A DNA stretch of 21,232 bases, taken from JANNRR01 sp031401675 (GTDB taxonomy: Bacteria > Pseudomonadota > Alphaproteobacteria > Rhodobacterales > Rhodobacteraceae). Shown here piece after piece: positions 8,093-16,047 of the stretch (positions within the stretch are counted from its first letter, which is position 1; each line of letters starts with the position of its first letter). The stretch spans positions 1 through 21,232 of the forward strand of contig JANNRR010000044.1 in the NCBI GenBank assembly GCA_031401675.1, written 5' to 3'. A program made the translations under genes and the position numbers. A model generated the notes under the pieces. That model had not been told where the DNA came from and did no database searches. It saw only the letters and a list, made by a program, of their open reading frames with translations.

Positions 8093-8103
8093 AAGGGTTC
8101 CTG

Positions 8104-9105
8104 ATGTTACTCACGGTCCAGTCCCTGCTTGCCGATTACGGGATCAGCCCGGCGTCACTTTTGATTTTTGGCGTCGGCTTTGGGGCGATTCTGGCGTTCC
8201 TCGGTCTGTCCGGGGCTTTCTCTGGAACAGATCCGGTGCTTCGGCGGCTCGCGGCACAGGGTGGGGCCGCTCGCAGCAACGCTGCCGATCGCGGCCTCTT
8301 GCACAACGCGAATCCCGATCCGAAGGGCTTGCTCCGGTCGCTGATCCCGTCTGACCGCAAGGAACGGACGCTCGTTCACCGGCAACTGGTCCAGGCTGGC
8401 CTGACCGGGCCGAACAGCCTGCGGAACTATTATCTGGTGCGGGTCGGGTTTGGTCTTCTGTTGCCACTGCTTCTTCTCGGCGCAATTGCTTCCTCGCGAG
8501 CCGGGCTGGTACCACTGCCCGCCTCCACGGCGACGTTAATCAACGGCCTCAGCCGAACGGTGTTGATGCAGGGGCTGGCCATTCTGGTCGCAATTGGCTT
8601 TTTCGGCCCGATTTACTGGCTCCGGGGCCGGTCCGGCGCCCGGCGGCGGGATATCGAGGAAGCATTTCCAAACGCGCTCGACCTGATCCAGATCTCGGTC
8701 GAATCCGGACTTGGTTTCGACGCCGCGATGATCCGGGTCGGCAATGAACTTACCGCCGTAGCGCCGGCTATTTCCCAGGAGCTGCTGATTGCCCAGCGCG
8801 AGATCCAAGCCGGTCGCAGCCGAGACCGCGCCCTGACCGATATGGCGCAACGCACCCAGGTTGAAGAAGTGACGTCGTTCGTCAGTGTTGTTCTGCAATC
8901 GATGCAGTTCGGCACCAGCATCTCGGAAGTGTTGAATAACCACGCGCAACACATGCGCGGTGACCGCGAATTGCGCGCGCAGGAACAGGCCAACAAACTG
9001 CCGGTGAAGATGTCGGCGGTAATGGCATCGCTCATGCTTCCGGCGCTGCTGCTGCTGTCGCTGGGCCCGGTTGCAATCCGATACGTCCAGTATTTTGCGA
9101 ACTGA
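8104..9105 (+). CDS. tadC: Tad pilus inner-membrane platform protein TadC
   Basis: 333 aa, ATG with AAAGGG upstream, 11 nt after tadB. It has membrane helices at about 18-36, 110-130 and 155-172, then a type II secretion F-type domain (about 188-315: FPNALDLIQISVESGLGFDA, and FGTSISEVLNNHA). A final helix is at about 303-325. It is the second platform subunit partnering TadB. The frame stays open for about 600 nt upstream inside tadB, but TadC similarity and the ribosome-binding site place the start at 8104. After it comes a 284-bp gap, the largest within the cluster. Confidence 0.94.
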   Translation: MLLTVQSLLADYGISPASLLIFGVGFGAILAFLGLSGAFSGTDPVLRRLAAQGGAARSNAADRGLLHNANPDPKGLLRSLIPSDRKERTLVHRQLVQAGLTGPNSLRNYYLVRVGFGLLLPLLLLGAIASSRAGLVPLPASTATLINGLSRTVLMQGLAILVAIGFFGPIYWLRGRSGARRRDIEEAFPNALDLIQISVESGLGFDAAMIRVGNELTAVAPAISQELLIAQREIQAGRSRDRALTDMAQRTQVEEVTSFVSVVLQSMQFGTSISEVLNNHAQHMRGDRELRAQEQANKLPVKMSAVMASLMLPALLLLSLGPVAIRYVQYFAN

Positions 9106-9238
9106 TCGCACGACCGAATCGCGCGCCATGATCACCCCAAGGCTGCAACCAGCTACAATCTGGGCGATTCGCGCGGAATTCTCTGTGCGGTCGTTAGATT
9201 ATTCCCCGCCAAGTTGTAATTTTGTTCAATGACTCACA

Positions 9239-9253
9239 GAATTGCGGCAATTC
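9239..9253. promoter_or_regulatory. 15-bp palindrome next to a -35-like element, upstream of luxR-type gene
   Basis: GAATTGC-G-GCAATTC is a perfect 7-bp inverted repeat with one central base. A consensus-like -35 hexamer TTGACA follows at 9255-9260. No good -10 is visible at the usual distance, so the promoter itself is uncertain. The site lies 136 bp before the regulator's start codon. Such a symmetric site is what a dimeric HTH protein would bind, and autoregulation by the adjacent LuxR-type protein is the simplest idea. Confidence 0.45.
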
Positions 9254-9357
9254 GTTGACAAGACCGTGGCTTAATTGGACGCTGGGAACGGGGAAGGGAC
9301 AAGTCTGGATTTCCGGCTTTTAGAAACGACCGAGACGGATCGAGCAGCGGTTCATCG

Positions 9358-9374
9358 CTGGTGCAACTCACCAG
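9358..9374 (+). promoter_or_regulatory. Small hairpin just upstream of the luxR-type start
   Basis: CTGGTG (9358-9363) and CACCAG (9369-9374) can pair around a 5-base loop. The hairpin ends 15 nt before the ATG at 9390, next to the G-rich stretch (9382-9386) that would serve as ribosome-binding site. It could modulate translation, but a 6-bp stem may occur by chance. Confidence 0.25.
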
Positions 9375-9389
9375 TGGTCTTGGGGGTGC

Positions 9390-10244
9390 ATGTTGAAAGA
9401 TTTGATAGATAGCGCCGCGAGTACGGCGGATTACGCCGACTCGGCGATTCAAATGAAATTGGTCGGGGCGATCGCAAGCTGGTGCGACGCACTGCACGGA
9501 ACCACTTCGTTGCAGATCGCGCTGTCCAACCTGATCGATGGGCTGGGTGCCGAGGCAGGCATGATCGTCCGCACCCATCTGCACAATGGGCAACCGATCC
9601 GGGTTGCGGTGCACGACCATATTCTTTCCAACCGCCCGCTACGGACGAGCTTTGCCGACGGCATGTTCGGCCACCGGATCGAGCGGCCTCGCGCCGCCAG
9701 CATCTGGCTCGGCTCGGCCTGTGCCGATGTCGTGGACCCGGTTCTCGCCGAATTTCAGGTGGCCCGCCGGTTACGCGAATTCTGCGTGCTGGTGCTGTCC
9801 GCAAGCCCAGGTGTGCGCGACCATGTGGAACTGCATTTCCGCGCCGGACTGTCCGCCGAGGTGCAGATGACCCTGGCCGCAGTGATGCCGACGATGGCGC
9901 GCACTTGGGCCGGCCGTCAGGTCGGCCTTGTCACGCGCGCCGTGGTCAATCAGCGCGTATCTCGGATCTCGCGGGAACCGCGGGCGGTCGGCGCTGTTCT
10001 CAGCATTGCGAACCCCGCTGGGTTAAGCCGGGCGGAATCCCGGGTCTGCGTTCTGCTCGGGCGCGGTCTGTCGGTGCGTGGCGTCTGCGCAGAACTGACC
10101 CTTGCCGAGGCGACCGTGCGGACGCATCTGCGCAATATCTACGCCAAGACTGGCTGCAGCAGCCTGGCAGAACTGGTATTTCGGCTGATGACCAAACCGC
10201 AGACCCCGGCCATGGCTCTGGTCAGCCGCGTTCGCTGCGCCTGA
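9390..10244 (+). CDS. LuxR-family transcriptional regulator within the Tad cluster
   Basis: 284 aa. The C-terminal LuxR-type helix-turn-helix is clear (about 212-266): LSRAESRVCVLLGRGLSVRG, then TVRTHLRNIYAKTGCSSLAE. The N-terminal 200 residues lack an aspartate receiver or a recognisable autoinducer-binding signature. They may form a GAF-like sensor, but I cannot confirm it. The gene has its own upstream region with a palindrome and is followed 12 nt later by tadV, so it probably shares a transcript with the peptidase. A role in controlling pilus expression is inferred from position only. Confidence 0.85.
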   Translation: MLKDLIDSAASTADYADSAIQMKLVGAIASWCDALHGTTSLQIALSNLIDGLGAEAGMIVRTHLHNGQPIRVAVHDHILSNRPLRTSFADGMFGHRIERPRAASIWLGSACADVVDPVLAEFQVARRLREFCVLVLSASPGVRDHVELHFRAGLSAEVQMTLAAVMPTMARTWAGRQVGLVTRAVVNQRVSRISREPRAVGAVLSIANPAGLSRAESRVCVLLGRGLSVRGVCAELTLAEATVRTHLRNIYAKTGCSSLAELVFRLMTKPQTPAMALVSRVRCA

Positions 10245-10256
10245 CGGGAGCACCAG

Positions 10257-10736
10257 ATGATTGCGGCATTCGCCCCCCTTTTCGTCATTGCGCCGCTGCT
10301 GGCAGCCGTTGCCTATTTCGACCTGCGTTACATGCGCATTCCGAATGCAATCAGCTTGCTTGCGCTTGCCGTATTTGCGCTCTGGGCGGCGGCATTCCCG
10401 CCCGTCGACCTGACGCTTCGCCTGCTATGCGCGGGGTTGGTCTTTGCCGCAGGGTTCCTCGCCTTCAGTTTTCGGCTGCTCGGCGGTGGCGACGTCAAGA
10501 TTTTGGGCGTACTGATGCTGTTCGTACCGGTGGGCAGTCTGCCGGTGTTCTCCTATGTGTTCTCGGCCGCGATGATCGCAGGGATCGTGCTGATCGTCGG
10601 CCTGCGCCAACTCGCCGTCATCCGACGCAGCAGCTGGAAGGCGCTGGGCGGAAGCACCCGGTTTCCGATGGGGATTTCGATCGCGCTGGCTGGGCTTTGG
10701 CACCCGTTCGCGACGATGGCGCTGGCGGGCGGCTGA
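10257..10736 (+). CDS. cpaA: Prepilin peptidase TadV/CpaA (A24 family)
   Basis: A 159-aa polytopic inner-membrane aspartic peptidase. Both active-site motifs are present: FDLRYMRIPN with Asp22 and GGGDVK with Asp79, in the short TadV-type architecture that lacks the methylase domain. It would cleave the leaders of Flp and the TadE-like pseudopilins after glycine. Ribosome-binding site GGGAG lies 7 nt upstream of ATG. In many loci cpaA sits beside the pilin; here it is last, after the regulator. The C-terminus appears intact even though an IS element begins within about 130 bp. Confidence 0.93.
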   Translation: MIAAFAPLFVIAPLLAAVAYFDLRYMRIPNAISLLALAVFALWAAAFPPVDLTLRLLCAGLVFAAGFLAFSFRLLGGGDVKILGVLMLFVPVGSLPVFSYVFSAAMIAGIVLIVGLRQLAVIRRSSWKALGGSTRFPMGISIALAGLWHPFATMALAGG

Positions 10737-10866
10737 CTGCAGCCTTGCCGGCTCTGCCCCCGATTGGCAAGGCGCGTGGTGTCGTCCAGAATTGCCATCA
10801 GCGCCGCACCTTCCTCCCGGGCAAGGCAAAGTTGCAAAGTTCATACCAGCGGCTGTTTGAGCCAGA

Positions 10867-12312
10867 ATGCGCTGGAAGATCAGTATTGAAGGGTCCGATG
10901 AGATTACTCGTGGACAGCATTGCGAATTTGAAATCGAGAAGAGTTTCGATGATCTGACCGACGGTAGCGTTGGCCTATCGATTGAGGATGGCAAGACGAT
11001 CCTGGCATCGCTTCAGCGCTTCCTCGTCGAGCAGCAGTGCGCCCTTTATGTTCTGTTTCGACGTCATTGCCAGGGATGTGGCGGAACCCGGCCGATCAAG
11101 GATTATTCGACGAGAACAGTCCAGACAGTTTACGGCGCTGTCACTGTTCAGAGCCCTCGGTTGTACCCATGCCGCCGCTGCGTACCTGTGGTTGACTTCA
11201 CAATCACCCCGGTCTCCGAGCTCTGCCCAGATCGTGCGACTGCAGAGTTGATGGCACTGACAGCCAAGCTTGGCGCCCTATTGCCATACCGAGCGGCGGC
11301 GGAAGTTCTGGCTGATTTTCTGCCCGGGCAGTCGCCAACGCGGCACACGACCCTGCGACATCGCACTTTGGCAATTGGCAAGCGACTGGAAGAAAAAGAA
11401 GAATAGCGCATGTCCTTTGAAAAAGCTGACACGCAAGAACGACGTCAACGCGAGCTGCCGCTGTCTGGAGACCTTGAACGGGAATTTGTCCTCAGCATCG
11501 ATACTGCTCACATACCGCAAGTCCGCGGCCGTGAGACGCGAAGTTTCGAAGCGGTCATTTGCCATGCAAGTCGTGGCGGGGTCAGATCCGAACGAGGAGT
11601 CTTGTTCGCCTTTTCTGGCACCTCGCGAAAGAGAATGCGCGCAGAAGCGCTGCTGGCCCTCAAACGCCTCGGGTATCAGGGCAAGGGGGACATGACTGTG
11701 ATTTCGGACGGAGGGGATTGCCTGAAACGCTTGAAGTCAGCACTTCCGCAGCCTGCGGAGCACATCCTCGACTGGTTTCACATCGCCATGAAGCTGCGCC
11801 CCATCGAACAGACCGCCGACTGGTTGGCAAGGCGTCTTCCGCTGGACGAGGCGAAGGAAATTGTGGAGGACGTAGCCGCGGTGAGGTGGCGCCTGTGGAA
11901 TGGCCAGACAGACAGGGCACTCGATCTGACCGGTCACCTGTTTCACGACAACAAGTCAGCTGAAAGGGGCCGCGCCGCCATCCTCCAGCTACGAAGCGGG
12001 TTGTTGAACTTGCGCACCTACTTCGAGCAGAACCGACGTTCGATAGCCAACTACGGGGCGAGATATCGCGAAGGGAAGCGGATCGCCTCGACCGCTGCCG
12101 AAGCGGGCGTCAACAATCTCGTTGCGAGGCGCATGGTCAAGAAGCAACAGATGCGCTGGTCGGAACGAGGGGCAAACCTGCTCCTTCAGGTTCGCGTCTT
12201 CCTTGCCAACGGAGATCTTGCAGAGCGTCTCGCGTACCAACCGCCCAAGCAACCACTGCAGGCCATCATCTCGCCTTTCGTGCCAATACCACTCTTTCAG
12301 CGCGCCGCATGA
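10867..12312 (+). pseudogene. ISKra4-family transposase gene, interrupted by an in-frame amber codon
   Basis: Residues 1-179 (10867-11403) and a further 300 residues (11410-12312) lie in the same frame, split by TAG at 11404-11406. Joined, they make about 481 aa, the usual size of ISKra4-family transposases. Signatures include the N-terminal GLSIEDGKTILASLQ, a zinc-finger-like pattern (CQGCGG ... CRRC), LSIDTAHI with the first catalytic Asp, VISDGGDC with the second, and DWFHIAMKL. The C-terminal part has its own ATG at 11410, 3 nt after the stop, so two polypeptides by reinitiation are possible. Otherwise the copy is inactive or decays from a single point mutation. No frameshift is needed. 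Confidence 0.85.
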
Positions 12313-12346
12313 CCCCAGAGAGTTGAACGGCCCCAAAAAATTTTAT

Positions 12347-12366
12347 CCCTGTGTCGAATTACAGGG
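12347..12366. repeat. Inverted repeat near the right end of the ISKra4 element
   Basis: CCCTGT (12347-12352) and ACAGGG (12361-12366) are inverted around 8 bases, 34 bp after the transposase stop. This may be part of the IS terminus or a weak transcription stop. No U-run follows. Confidence 0.35.
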
Positions 12367-12444
12367 GTGGCTTGCGACTATGGCCGACAGTCTGGTTTTG
12401 AACCCGGCCTGTCGCAACGCCGCTTCAACCGAAAGGGCCCGACC

Positions 12445-13389
12445 ATGCCAAGAAACTTGATCCTGCTGACACTCACCACAGCTGCAGCACTTTGCACTGC
12501 ACCGGCCATCCTGGCCCAAACTAGCACCACGGAGGGAACCCAGACCATGTCTGACACACCTCTTACCCGCACTGTTGAGGTGCCAGGTGCCAGTATTTAC
12601 GTTGAACAGCGCGGCAGTGGGCCGGTCCTGTTGCTGATCCCCGGAGGACCGCAGGATGCAGGCGTCTTCGCCGCCCTTGCCCGCGCCCTGTCGGATCGGT
12701 TTACTGTGATCGCCTTTGATCCGCGCTGCAATTCGCGCAGCCCCTGCGAAGATCGGACCACCGACCTGAACGTCGACCAGCACGCCGATGATGCGGCAGC
12801 GGTGATTGCGACGCAGGGGGGTGGTCCGATCTTCGTGTTCGGCACCAGCGGCGGGGCTCAGGTCGGGCTGAACCTCGCGGCGCGGCATCCGACGCCGGTC
12901 CGTGCCCTCATCGCGCACGAGCCGCCGTCGATGATGCTGATGGACGATCCGTCCCCGCATCTGGCCGCCGATCAGGCGCTGTATGACACCTATCAGCGTG
13001 ACGGTGTCGAAGCGGCGATGGCGCAGTTCTTTGCCGAGAACGGGCTGGACATCGGCGAGGATGCGCCCGCGTTCGAGATGTCGACCGAGGATGCGGAAAC
13101 CTTTGGCCGCATCAGCGGCAATTTCGAGTACTGGCTGGCGCTTGGCATGCTGCCGCTGTCACAGTACCGCGCCAACGTTGACGCGCTGAAAAGCGGTGCG
13201 CCAAAGATCGTCGTGGCCCTGGGGGCCGGGTCCGTCGGCCAGCCCGTCCAAGAGATGGGCATGGCGCTGGCGGTGGCACTCGGGGTGCAGCCAGTGACAT
13301 TTCCGGGCGATCACATGGGGTTCGGAATGGACCCGGCGGGATTTGCCGCGGCCCTCGGGGATGCCCTGATGCACGAGTACGCGGAATGA
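12445..13389 (+). CDS. Alpha/beta hydrolase with signal peptide
   Basis: 314 aa from ATG at 12445 (AAAGGG upstream). The N-terminus MPRNLILLTLTTAAALCTAP -AILAQ looks like a Sec signal peptide cleaved after ALA-like AILA24. The alpha/beta-hydrolase core starts near 45: LLLIPGG oxyanion strand (62-68), FDPRCNSRSP (91-100), nucleophile elbow GTSGGA with Ser135, and C-terminal His290 in PGDHMGF. The acid residue cannot be assigned. Substrate is unknown; the fold covers esterases, epoxide hydrolases and haloperoxidase-like enzymes. A second in-frame ATG at 12547 would give a cytoplasmic form without the signal. It lies just downstream of the IS element, which may influence its transcription. Confidence 0.85.
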   Translation: MPRNLILLTLTTAAALCTAPAILAQTSTTEGTQTMSDTPLTRTVEVPGASIYVEQRGSGPVLLLIPGGPQDAGVFAALARALSDRFTVIAFDPRCNSRSPCEDRTTDLNVDQHADDAAAVIATQGGGPIFVFGTSGGAQVGLNLAARHPTPVRALIAHEPPSMMLMDDPSPHLAADQALYDTYQRDGVEAAMAQFFAENGLDIGEDAPAFEMSTEDAETFGRISGNFEYWLALGMLPLSQYRANVDALKSGAPKIVVALGAGSVGQPVQEMGMALAVALGVQPVTFPGDHMGFGMDPAGFAAALGDALMHEYAE

Positions 13390-13567
13390 TCCAGATCACA
13401 CAGTAGGGTTGACGCTGCGACCTGCATGACTGTCAGCTTTCACTGCCGCACTATGTCAAACGCCGATGCCGCTGAATGGCGGCAACGGGTCGACACCGTC
13501 GCGTCGCAATTAATCCAACAAGGGGGTCCCGGTACCCCAGACTCCAAGGTGGTGTAGCGCCATGCCG

Positions 13568-15139
13568 TCAGGTCACTTTGACATTCGCCACGGCCGGATG
13601 GCCGTCGTGACCATTCGGGACGATGGCGGTGTCGCCTGGCAGCCTTGGCGCCTTTACAATCGGTGGTGCGAACACCTCCGCCGGGATGTCGACTCCCGCG
13701 GCGGGATTTGTTGACCCGTCAATTTTATGCTTGATCCTGTCCCAAAGCTGGCGCAGGCGGTAGACATGAAGGTCGTCGAGCATGACATGCGTCAACTGGA
13801 TCACGGCCGGTGCGGCAAATGAGCCCGCTGTGAAAGATACCGGCGCCGCGTCGGCGATATCTTTGCGCATTTCCTTGTCGCGGCGGCAGTCGTACAGAAT
13901 GATCGCGCCCACTGCCTTCACGATATCGGGGTCGGCTGCCTTGTCCAGAACCGCCCTTTCAAGGTCAAAGATCGTGCGGATGTTCAAGGTTTTGAGCAAC
14001 AGGAACCGATCCGGACCAGCAACCGTGCACAATTGCGCCTGTGCGGTCCAGTCCACCGTCTGATAAATGCCATAGGGGCTTTCGATATGCAGCATGATCG
14101 GGTTGAACGTAGCCAGGTTCTGCACGTCAAAGATATTGGCCTCTTTCAAGCGGTACTCAACGTCAAGGTCGATCCCGTCAAGAACCGTCAACGGCACCTG
14201 CGGCGAATGTTTTTCGACCACCGTATAGCGCCGCTTGAAGGGGTAATCGACCAGCCGCATCAAACGGTCCAATGCGAAGTCCGGAAAGAAACCCATGGCA
14301 AATGCAACCACGAACCACTGCGGCCCAAGGCCGTTTGTCGGGTCAAACGCGCTCGTGCCAGTTCCACCTGTAATCTCTGCCACCATATTTTCAATTCCGG
14401 CGTACGAGGGCGCTGCACGGTACAGCACTACCGCAAGCGTCACCGACAGGACCATATGCGCGAACGCACGCAGGAACGTCAGCGGTGACAGATCGAATGT
14501 CGCAACCGCACTCAGAAACAAGCGCAATGAATGGAAATAGGCACCCGCATAGGCCAGCGATGTCACTGTCAGAACGTTGATGTGAAAAGCGTTCATCGCG
14601 GTATCGGTCAAACCGCTTTGCGCGCCCCCTGCGCTCAGGATGCTTGGCACAAGCCAACCGCCCATCGCGCCGCCACTGACCTGATCTAACGGTGAGAACA
14701 GCACGAAAATACCGAAGCCGGAAAAGATCATATACGGCACGGCGCAGAACAGCAGCATCCAGTCGGCATGCAGCATCATCGGAAAGCGGGGCATATCGCC
14801 GACACTCAGTTTCTTACTGTCCTTTACCTTGTGATCAAGGTCGGCGAAATACTTGCCGCGGACAAATTCAAACGCTGCAAGGTCCGGACCTCTACTGGTG
14901 CAATCAGTCTTGAGATCGAAACTGTCGGAAAAAAGCTCGATGAGCTTGATACGGTTACGGCGCACCTGATGCCGGATCGTGATGATCGCAAAGGGCGTCA
15001 CAAACGCAAGAAAGACGCAGGCCCAGATCGGCACTGCAAACGCCTCACGGTTAGGTATGGCCCAATGCAGGAGGGCGGCCCCTGCCAGAACAGCGCCCAA
15101 CAAGACCAGCGACGCGATGGAAGCGAGTTTACTTCCCAT
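13568..15139 (-). CDS. Polytopic membrane protein of unknown function
   Basis: 523 aa from ATG at 15139, with AGGAAAGG 8 nt upstream; a GTG 9 nt earlier is an alternative. I do not recognise the family. About six membrane helices are visible: near 5-25, 33-55, 126-148, 184-212, 223-243 and 274-295, with a soluble loop at 60-120. The C-terminal 220 residues look cytoplasmic. They contain two related stretches (about 317-346 LDGIDLDVEYRLKEANIFDV, and about 376-400 PDRFLLLKTLNIRTIFDLER), reminiscent of helix-hairpin-helix-type repeats. It is probably co-transcribed with the M15 peptidase gene upstream, across a gap containing two GC hairpins. Confidence 0.75.
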   Translation of the reverse strand: MGSKLASIASLVLLGAVLAGAALLHWAIPNREAFAVPIWACVFLAFVTPFAIITIRHQVRRNRIKLIELFSDSFDLKTDCTSRGPDLAAFEFVRGKYFADLDHKVKDSKKLSVGDMPRFPMMLHADWMLLFCAVPYMIFSGFGIFVLFSPLDQVSGGAMGGWLVPSILSAGGAQSGLTDTAMNAFHINVLTVTSLAYAGAYFHSLRLFLSAVATFDLSPLTFLRAFAHMVLSVTLAVVLYRAAPSYAGIENMVAEITGGTGTSAFDPTNGLGPQWFVVAFAMGFFPDFALDRLMRLVDYPFKRRYTVVEKHSPQVPLTVLDGIDLDVEYRLKEANIFDVQNLATFNPIMLHIESPYGIYQTVDWTAQAQLCTVAGPDRFLLLKTLNIRTIFDLERAVLDKAADPDIVKAVGAIILYDCRRDKEMRKDIADAAPVSFTAGSFAAPAVIQLTHVMLDDLHVYRLRQLWDRIKHKIDGSTNPAAGVDIPAEVFAPPIVKAPRLPGDTAIVPNGHDGHPAVANVKVT

Positions 15140-15171
15140 GATAATCACCTTTCCTGGAATAATGCGGCCGC

Positions 15172-15231
15172 CGCGCCCGGAATGGGAGGGTCAGCCGGTC
15201 CGGGCGCGCGCCGGGGCATAACCCCGGCGCG
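15172..15231 (-). promoter_or_regulatory. Two tandem GC-rich hairpins between the M15 peptidase and membrane protein genes
   Basis: Hairpin B: CGCGCCGGGG (15207-15216) pairs with CCCCGGCGCG (15222-15231), a perfect 10-bp stem with a 5-base loop, starting 10 nt after the peptidase stop. Hairpin A: CGCGCCCGGA (15172-15181) pairs with TCCGGGCGCG (15199-15208), another perfect 10-bp stem with a 17-base loop. They share two bases at 15207-15208, so both can nearly form at once. No U-tract follows, so partial termination, RNA processing or message protection is more likely than a clean stop. Confidence 0.6.
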
Positions 15232-15241
15232 GCAATTGACG

Positions 15242-16033
15242 TCAGGCTTGTTTCAGCAGTGCCAGCACGCGCGCTGACCCGGTGCCGCTTAGAGGCAGTC
15301 CATTGCGCCGCTGAAACTCGATCAATGCGGCACGCGTATCCCTGCCAAAGACACCGTCTACCGTGATGGCGATGGGTGCCAGGGCCCGGTTCAGTGCCAG
15401 TTGCAACTGCTCAACCTGCACTCCACGGTCACCGATGGTCATGGCTGTCGGGACCGCGCGCGAAAGCGCGCCGAACTCGCCATCGTCCGCCCATTTGCGG
15501 ATCAACTGCTCCGAGGCTTCGAAATGCATCGCATCCTCGGTTTGAAACGCAGCACCCCAAAAGAAGCCGTGACGGTTAAAGATCGGGTGGATGTCGAGCA
15601 GCGCGCGCAACGTGTGACCGTCGCCTCGCGGATCAAGAATGCCATCGATCTTGAGGTCGATGGCCGTGCCCCAGGAATGGTTCGAAATCGCTGTGGCCGA
15701 CCCACGGACAAGGCGGCAGCACAGCATTCCGGCGGTGGACATGCTGTCATGGATTGCGCGCTGTTCGCTGCGGATGTCAGTCATGATCGCGGTCAGCACG
15801 CGGATGGCGGGCCGGAGCCCGGTCGCCCGGAATGGGCCAAAGTCAGCCGTTTCAAGCAGCGCGGCGATCTGCGGGTTTTCGACGGGCCGGCATTCCGCGT
15901 CATAGCTGCCGCGCGGCGCGCCGATCAGGTTGAGCATGGTGGTATTGCCCGCGCCGCGCAGAGCGCCATTGATCGTGCGACGGTCTATTCCTGAAAGCGT
16001 CGCGAAATCGAGGCTGTCGGTTGGTCTGTTCAT
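15242..16033 (-). CDS. M15-family (VanY-like) peptidase with C-terminal peptidoglycan-binding domain
   Basis: 263 aa, with AAAGGA before ATG. The central domain carries the D-Ala-D-Ala carboxypeptidase/VanY signature SNHSWGTAIDL, with zinc ligands His119 and Asp126. A third His170 follows in EDAMHFEAS. Residues 200-262 form a PG_binding_1 domain (GDRGVQVEQLQLALN, then DGVFGRDTRAALIEFQRRNG). It should cut or trim peptidoglycan peptides. No signal peptide or membrane helix is visible, which is unusual for a wall enzyme outside phage lysis systems. Export by a non-Sec route, or a cytoplasmic or lysis role, is open. It is divergent from the PAP2-like gene across a 164-bp shared promoter region. 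Confidence 0.87.
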   Translation of the reverse strand: MNRPTDSLDFATLSGIDRRTINGALRGAGNTTMLNLIGAPRGSYDAECRPVENPQIAALLETADFGPFRATGLRPAIRVLTAIMTDIRSEQRAIHDSMSTAGMLCCRLVRGSATAISNHSWGTAIDLKIDGILDPRGDGHTLRALLDIHPIFNRHGFFWGAAFQTEDAMHFEASEQLIRKWADDGEFGALSRAVPTAMTIGDRGVQVEQLQLALNRALAPIAITVDGVFGRDTRAALIEFQRRNGLPLSGTGSARVLALLKQA

Positions 16034-16047
16034 GGTAAGGGTCCTTT

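Larger units (their letters stand above)
10867..12366 (+). mobile_element. ISKra4-family insertion sequence, ends not fixed
   Basis: The element surrounds the transposase gene. I could not find matching terminal inverted repeats or a target duplication by eye, so the limits given are minimal. Downstream, CCCTGT-N8-ACAGGG (12347-12366) and the A/T-rich run at 12335-12345 look like IS-end sequence. The left end must lie between the tadV stop (10736) and 10867. It separates the Tad locus from the unrelated right half of the window. Confidence 0.55.

Noticed and set aside
7504..8103. Upstream in-frame extension of tadC
   Set aside because: It lies inside tadB and has no similarity to TadC; the ribosome-binding site and family N-terminus place the start at 8104.
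9255..9283. Full sigma-70 promoter before the LuxR-type gene
   Set aside because: TTGACA is present but no acceptable -10 is found 16-18 bp downstream, so only the palindrome is annotated.
9482..10957. 491-codon plus-strand frame over the LuxR-type gene and tadV
   Set aside because: Frame-shifted shadow of two recognised genes; composition is Arg/Pro-rich.
13522..13538. GGGGT-cccggt-ACCCC as a terminator between the convergent hydrolase and membrane protein genes
   Set aside because: Only 5 bp of stem and no U-run on either strand; too weak to annotate.
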